DNA from: Apricaphanius iberus
Lineage: Eukaryota; Chordata; Actinopteri; Cyprinodontiformes; Aphaniidae
Direction: 5' to 3'
DNA: 64,000 nt
Assembly (NCBI GenBank): GCA_028564705.1
Contig: JAPXFQ010001789.1
Location: 186,001 to 250,000 of the forward strand
The translations under genes and the position numbers were made by a program. Below the pieces are notes generated by a model, which searched no databases, was not told where the DNA came from, and saw only the letters and a program-made list of their open reading frames with translations. Positions within the stretch are counted from its first letter, which is position 1, and every line of letters starts with the position of its first letter. Positions 58,061-64,000 of this stretch are shown piece after piece.

Positions 58061-59390
58061 AAATTATTTATGCCAATCAGGACACATTCATGACTGCTTT
58101 GAAAAGCAACACATTGTGCGACAGAGCAGAGCCATCTCCACAAGGGTCCTTTTAATAGGGGCGTGCCGACTCAACAAGAAGTTGATTGTTATGTGAAATG
58201 TATCAAATCAGAAACGATTCAAAAGTGTTAAAAAAATCTATTATTTTTCGTGATTATAAAATAAAAAAATTAAAAAAGTTTGGCATTTCGCACTGAGATT
58301 TTATGGGGGCGGACTGGTGGAAACGGTATGGCTGCTGCCATAGGGGCCAATATTGTTCGTGCTTCGGGCCCCGAGCACCAAACGCTGTATTTGAGAAAAT
58401 ATCTGACCTAAATCTGGAGATTCGTTAGCTACCAACAGCTAGCAGTGTACTTTTTAATCAACAATGGCTGAAGGAGAAGGGATAGATCTGGTTGCATGAC
58501 AGACCATTAAAAAAAAATAGATGTTGTGAGAAGAGGTGGTCCGACACCTATGCTAGCTGTCCTGTTCCAGAAGGGAAGAATAGTTTGTCATTTTCCTACA
58601 AGCAACTTTGAACTGTACTGTTGGCTAACAGCTTCAGAGAAATGCTGCATAATATACTGCAGGCAATGCCTGTTGATTGCAACTAATATATTTGGTGGTT
58701 GGAGCTACAACTAGCTTGTTTCTCTAAGGCAGCAATGAGACACCAAAGCACAGCTGGGCACTTAGAAGCTGTGGTGCTTTCAAAAATTTTTGGGACACCC
58801 GAGTAGATCTGCAGCTCAGCGAGAATAAGGCAAACAGAGAAACGGAGTTCCGCAACGAAAAGGTTAAGAAAAAAATAGGGAGAAATGTTTGTTTTTGGGA
58901 TTTTATTTTGATAGTATTCAGTCAATGGTAACAAAATAAAATGACAAAAATACTACAAATTAAAAAATCTGATCCAATGCAAGTTATAATTTTTTAAAAA
59001 CTACTGTGGAGCGCAGCTGTGGCAGCATGTTCAATTGTTTAGCTGTTGCATTTCAAGGAATGCAAATACTGTTTGTTTTACTTTATTTTGATTGAATTGG
59101 TTTTGTTATCACTTTGTTGGTGCCTTATATGAAATGGCGACCATGCACATTTTATTGATCAAACTTTTTTAACCTCACATAATATAGTGAACTTATTAAA
59201 GCTTTGTTGGCTAATCTCTTAACTATCCATGACATTAGTAGCTCTAGGTTCTTTGTGATTGTGAGATTGTTGATTCTCCTCAGAAATTGTTGCTTGACCA
59301 GCCTATATTAACAGTGATGTAATGTGTAGGCTGCGTGTGATTCTGTATGGATTCTTGTGCAGTGGAGTCTTTTTGATGCTATGACATATG
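58061..59390. other. Anonymous stretch
   Basis: No exon or element recognised. 59395-59560 may be a mariner/Tigger-type fragment (TTATCGCGGGGGTTACGTTC). Confidence 0.4.
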
Positions 59391-59578
59391 TAAAGTTTTC
59401 CCTCGTTTATCGCGGGGGTTACGTTCTAAAAATGTAAATGCATTGAAATCAGCGCCCCGGCTCTTGTTAATGTTAATGTTTTAGCCTGCAGCGCAAAATT
59501 TACATACTATAGCAAAAATGTAGCACTTTAGTTGTGTAAGGAGCGCTTATAAAGCGTTGAAAAGCTCCACTTTTCAAC

Positions 59579-60493
59579 CCTGGTCCCCACGGGGACCAGG
59601 GTGCCCCTGGTCCCCGTGGCCTCCGGTTCCTGGTCCGGGCCCGCCCTGGCGTAGCCGGTTACCGGCGGAGCCCGTGGGCTCGTCACTGCGATCTCTCGGG
59701 CCCCAGCATCGCGGCTGGTGGGTGCTCCCCTGGGGCTTCCATCTGTTCCCCTCTTGGCGGGTGATCGACCCTGCGCTGATCCGCCTGTGGACTCTGTACT
59801 CTGTGGGACGCTGGATGCATACATCTCTTGCCTCCTCCATGTCTGTGCCGATTCCTGTAGGACGGATTGACGGTTCCTTACACCAGCTATCAATCACTTG
59901 CATGGGGAAACCTTATTCCGACCTGCATGCTCGCACACACATAGGTGTGGGGACATAGGTGAGGACGGACATATCTTAAGCTGAGGTTATCATCATTAGT
60001 TAGTTGTTCACAGGAGCTTACCAGAAACATTTGTATTATGTTCATTAATCAATGCTTGTGTGTAGTGAATGTGTAATTCTTTGTTTATTCTACCAGATCC
60101 GAACTATTGGTTTGGTTCTGTACACTTTGTTGTTTTTGTTTTGTATTACTGTTTCTCTGCCGTCCGGCAGAGGTGGAGGACTGGGATGTTTTCTTGTGTT
60201 CTTTATTTGCCTCCCTGTCGTGTGTCATCGGTTCGCCCCTCTGTTGGTCCGGTTTCTTTTCTTCACCTTCTTCCTTTCTCCCTTCTTGTCTCAGTTTAAT
60301 GTCCATGACGTCAGGAAATTGAACCCACAGTAATCACTAATAAAGATTTTTCATACATATACATCAAGTGGCGTACTACAGCGAAGCTGTAATACTCTGC
60401 TTGGGAAAGTAAAACTGTTGGGCTTGTACTTGGTACTCAGACACCAATTCTGAGTAGCATACTGCTAGACAGGACACGTTAAAAAAAAAAAAA
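59579..60493 (+). mobile_element. Retroposon R1, copy 2, with poly(A) and 19-bp TSD
   Basis: Starts CCTGGTCCCCACGGGGACCA, runs parallel to 31108-31972, then continues 45 nt beyond the end of copy 1 (60436-60480) into a poly(A) run. Flanks AAAAGCTCCACTTTTCAAC (59560-59578) and the same with one change (60494-60512) are a target duplication, the hallmark of target-primed retrotransposition. No reverse transcriptase is encoded. Confidence 0.75.
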
Positions 60494-60512
60494 AAAAGCT
60501 CCACTTTTTAAC

Positions 60513-62090
60513 ACCTGTCCGCTGTGCGGGTCATCGTCCCGGGCTGCAGCACAGCTCATGTTTACCACATGCCAGCGCAAGAGTAGCTTTATGGACGAAC
60601 TGCGGAGGAAATTTCCTTCATACAGTCCTGTTTATGACTGTTTGGCAGAGTGCAGCATGCTTCAGGTTAGTTTCTGTGTCTGACAGGAGCCTCATCCCAC
60701 TAGTCACACAGACACAAATCTATGAAAACACTGTTTAAAGTTAGAGTTAATGCATTAAACAAAGAACTCAAAACTTTCTAATAAACATTTCTGACATTTA
60801 TTATCCACTAATATCTTAGCAAATTCAAGACTGCTGCATCCATCTGAAAGGCATTTGGTAATTTATGACTTTTGAATTTTTTTTTTACCTCTTTTCTTTG
60901 GTACATTTTATCAAAAGAAAAGATAATTATTCATACCATTAAATAGGGTGTTGACTGCTTCGGCCATACTCTGCCTTATACATAGACATACATCACTTGC
61001 ACGATTACCGTTGGACCTGGAAAAATAAATGACATTGTCACCGCAAACGCTTTTATAAACAAAGGTTTGTTTCAGTGGTTATTCGCTTGTTCTGGCCGTG
61101 TTCACTGGATATTTTGCTTCGTTTTAGTTTAATATGAGTATCTGTATAAAATTCAGTTTTGCAACAAACACTAGTAATCAAAAACTACAAGCTCTGACCT
61201 TTTTTACTTCTGAGGTTTCTTAGTTGGAAATGAAACAAAAATAGTTTGCTACAAAAGGAATTTAAATGTGCTTATAGATGAATGTATTTAGATATAAAAT
61301 TGTTATAATAAAATTTTGTTATTGACTTTAGTTTTAAGCTTAAGTAGAATTTTTTAAAACACATTTAGCCTAAAAAAAACATAGTCATTTCTAATGAAGA
61401 GAATAATATAATGGCCTGCTTATTCCATATTTAATTGATTAATTGCAGTGTTAAACATACTAAATCGATAGCTTGTTCAAAACCAATTATTTTCATAGTA
61501 ATTAAATAAAAGGAACATTAAAGTCTGCCATGGTGCCTGAAGATTTCAGGGGACAGGCCGGCTTTTGAGACATGCAGGGCGCAATTTACTCAGGGGTTTT
61601 GAAGGCAAGCTATTGGGAAAAAAAAGTTTTGTTTTTAAGAGAACGGAAAAGTCTGGAGAAGACTTCCTCAATAAGTAAGTTTGTAACTGTTTTGCTGAAA
61701 ATGTTTTTGTTCTATTACAAAATGATTATTTTTTAATTGCTTCTATATGGCAAATATTTTACACTTGTGAAAAGAGCATCTTTGTTGGTGTGTATTATAC
61801 ACACATTTCCTGGAGCCTTCATGGACATATACCACCTTGATATGATTATGAAACATATTTTGGACAAATGTTAGTTTGATTTTTGGTATCACATAAATAA
61901 AAAAAGAGGAAATAAATTTTTTTGAAACTGAATTTAAGAGTAGAAAGTAGCAATGGAAGGAATGAAGGGAATGCACTGCATTATTTATGCAGTGTTTTAC
62001 ATCTTTTTAAATACAAAAACCATCAAATCATTTCTAAAAAAAAATTAAATAAACAAAAAGCTATAGCTTCTATACTTGCTTAATATTGTA
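60513..62090. other. Anonymous stretch
   Basis: AT-rich, no gene recognised. Sequence at 60513-60660 is GC-richer and probably belongs to the repeat into which R1 copy 2 inserted. Confidence 0.4.
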
Positions 62091-62094
62091 GTTT

Positions 62095-62335
62095 TGATCA
62101 TAGACTGTAAAAAAGAATAGACAGCGCCTCCTCACTCCTCCCCGTTTACCAGAATGACACACTTTCATGGCGGATTCACAGACTCCTCCTCCCCAGCTCT
62201 GACGAAGCATGTTCCTAAAAAGGGCTTGGGGCGGGATCTTCACTGTAGACTCTGTCCTCGTGGGGCGTGTATGGGCGTGTAGTTCGGTCGTAATCACGCC
62301 CATTCTGCTCCCGCGTCGTTAGCTCTGATGCTAAA
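62095..62335. repeat. Possible repeat-derived GC-richer segment
   Basis: ATAGACTGTAAAAAAGAATAGACAG and repeated CTCCTCC/GGGCGTGT text contrast with AT-rich flanks and resemble fish DNA-element ends. No pair of ends was found. Confidence 0.3.
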
Positions 62336-62339
62336 CTTG

Positions 62340-63925
62340 GCTCGGCCCCCTCATTAATCATGCAAGATTTCAAAAAATTATCTTACGAAAACCAGCCTGG
62401 GGCCCAGGTTATTTATGAGCCCAGATATTATTTATATCTTTCCCAGATATTTGCGGATAATGTTTTATTATAATCCCTTAGCTTTAAAGGCATTAAAAAT
62501 CAGCTTAATACATTTTAAACGCAAGAAAAAAAGATTATGAACAACCCTGAGCATCCTCTTATCTATATACACTATCCTACAGCAACAGAGTATCTTCAGT
62601 CAGAGGCTTCTTCAGTTTTGCTGCAACACAGACTGCTATAGGAAATCCTTTCTCCCCACAGCCATCATGGTCTACAACAACTCCTTGAAAAATGAACAAC
62701 ACTTAATTTCCCTTTGCGATCAATAAAGTTTTTTGAATTCGAATTTGAATTGAATAATTGTATTGTTGATTGCTGTCTGTTTTGTTCGTTTTCTTTTCTT
62801 TTAAAAATTAACGAAACAAAGTAATTGAGATATTCTGTTCATTTTCCTCATAACTAAAATACCTCCAAATGACCCTCATCTTTTCAACTAAAGAGGGTTG
62901 CAAAGACTCTTCTCCAGACTTCCATTACTTTATATTGATTCTGTCAGACATGAAAATCCTAAAGTTATTTATTTTAAACTGTCGATCATATAAAAATACA
63001 AATTTTAATAATTTATTTGACTTTTAAAAACCCTACCTACTGGTAGCCTATCTGGATGAGTCACTTTTTCTAAACTTTAGAGAGTGGACGTTGTTCTTCT
63101 CCTTTCCTTTTGGTGTGAGTGAGGAGAAAATCCCAGTGTTGCACTAAGGACTGTCCCCCTCTACTATGAGGCCTGAGTCAAAGGCTGTGGTTTAACACCA
63201 CATCTAGATGCTCCTCAGTGTAGGAATGTGACAACAGCAGGGAGGCAGAAAAAGCCGAAAGGTCTTTTTACCATAAGCTAGAGGAGTTTGAAATTAATTA
63301 AGTGACGTGTTCGACATTTTCTAAAGAATTATAGCGAAAAGAAAACACATTATGTGTTGCGAATACGAATTGTGACATTTGTTGAACATTTTAAAGCATA
63401 TTGAAACTCATGAGAACTCACATGGAAAATGCAGCTGAACCTGAAGGTTGTTGTTACTGATTTATACATTCAGATACTTTTAAAAATATTATCAGTTTAA
63501 AGCAAAATTCACTCGTATTTCTGGGAATTGTTTAGGATAAAAGTGGAGCAGAAGTGAGGGGGAATAAAGTTGGCTGTAAAGATCGATATACAACTGGACC
63601 CCATATTTAGTCTTGGCTGTTTTTATGCAAAGATACAAACAAATGGATCTGTTGCTCTCATCTGCTAACATTCGCAGCGGTGCACAGCTGTACAACGGTA
63701 CCCTGAGCTTTTCAAGAACTGACCAAACTACCTCAAAACTTTGACGTCTTACCAGTTTGTTGGATAGATTAGTGGTGTTCAGAAGGTAGACTGGAACATA
63801 AAGACTCACTGACTGGCATGACGTTATACAAGAGGTGTGAAAGGAAACAGGAACGGGGGAGGTGAGGGTGGCTTGTTAGCCAAGCTAAAGGCTCCTATTG
63901 AACGTGTTTTCATTGGAAAACAAAC
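62340..63925. other. Anonymous stretch
   Basis: A 105-codon minus frame (63492-63809) has no recognised domain. I looked here for il22/il26 exons and found none. Confidence 0.35.
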
Positions 63926-63926
63926 A

Positions 63927-64000
63927 ACCCTGCATGCACACACGCATACCTAATGACAATTTAGACCAATTAACCTGACAGTCACGTTTTTGGACTTTTG
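63927..64000 (-). repeat. SINE body fragment at the window edge
   Basis: CACACACGCATACCTAATGAC, AATTTAGACCAATTAACCTG and ACGTTTTTGGACTTTTG are the reverse of the fish SINE-like body and continue beyond the window. Confidence 0.55.

Noticed and set aside
63492..63809. 105-codon minus-strand frame as part of a neighbouring cytokine gene
   Set aside because: No signal peptide, family motif or splice structure; composition is unremarkable.
1..64000. CRISPR array, bacterial operons or ribosome-binding sites
   Set aside because: The sequence is vertebrate nuclear DNA with introns and fish transposons; no regularly spaced direct repeats of CRISPR type were seen.

Overview
The window looks like teleost fish nuclear DNA. 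The only protein-coding gene I can reconstruct fully is a four-exon interferon-gamma gene (ifng1 type), and nearly everything else is transposon debris of kinds common in fish: hAT, TA-dinucleotide MITE, PIF/Harbinger-like, TTAA-target and piggyBac elements, L2/CR1-type LINEs, and tRNA-headed SINE fragments. The family assignments are from memory of these families. No database was searched and no species is claimed.

Layout. 1-2.1 kb: a T-rich tract, an inverted-repeat element, and a TA-flanked MITE packed with CTC(A/G)TAATTA(T/C)GAG palindromes. 2.1-2.4 kb: a CRE site followed by two exon-like segments with good splice signals and one homopolymer frameshift, a possible unassigned small gene. 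2.6-9.1 kb: hAT elements and a TTAA-flanked element with two other transposons nested in it. 9.1-15.9 kb: mostly anonymous, with a few decayed repeats. 16.2-21 kb: a reverse-oriented LINE (SGNH-type ORF1 plus endonuclease) split by a hAT element, a second DNA element and a SINE. 21.8-26.5 kb: a retroelement-like proline/arginine-rich segment with a 33-bp tandem repeat, a hAT and a Harbinger-like MITE, and one arm of an inverted pair of CAGTGTTTCCC elements (the other arm is at 28.9-30.2 kb). 30.2-34.4 kb: a RecQ-like helicase remnant, then two inverted hAT copies, one carrying a retroposon with an 89-bp duplication and the other a MITE inside its terminal repeat. 35.2-36.9 kb: a LINE ending abruptly at reverse-transcriptase motif A.

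41.2-46.1 kb: the ifng gene on the minus strand, with TATA box, four coding exons (209 codons), a C-terminal run of seven arginines, and an AU-rich 3' region. This gene encodes a secreted type II interferon; its promoter has T-box-, RUNX- and GGAAA-like motifs close to the TATA box. I looked for the usual neighbours il22/il26/mdm1/dyrk2 and saw no convincing exons.

46.2-64 kb: more repeats, including a composite hAT region, a second helicase remnant, an L2-type LINE 3' end with (CTGATT)n tail, an internally deleted piggyBac element with a recognisable transposase N-terminus, and a second copy of the 31-kb retroposon with poly(A) and a 19-bp target duplication. The window ends inside a SINE fragment.

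The most notable structural point is that three TA-target MITE insertions all lie within, or directly at the edge of, the terminal inverted repeat of another DNA transposon.
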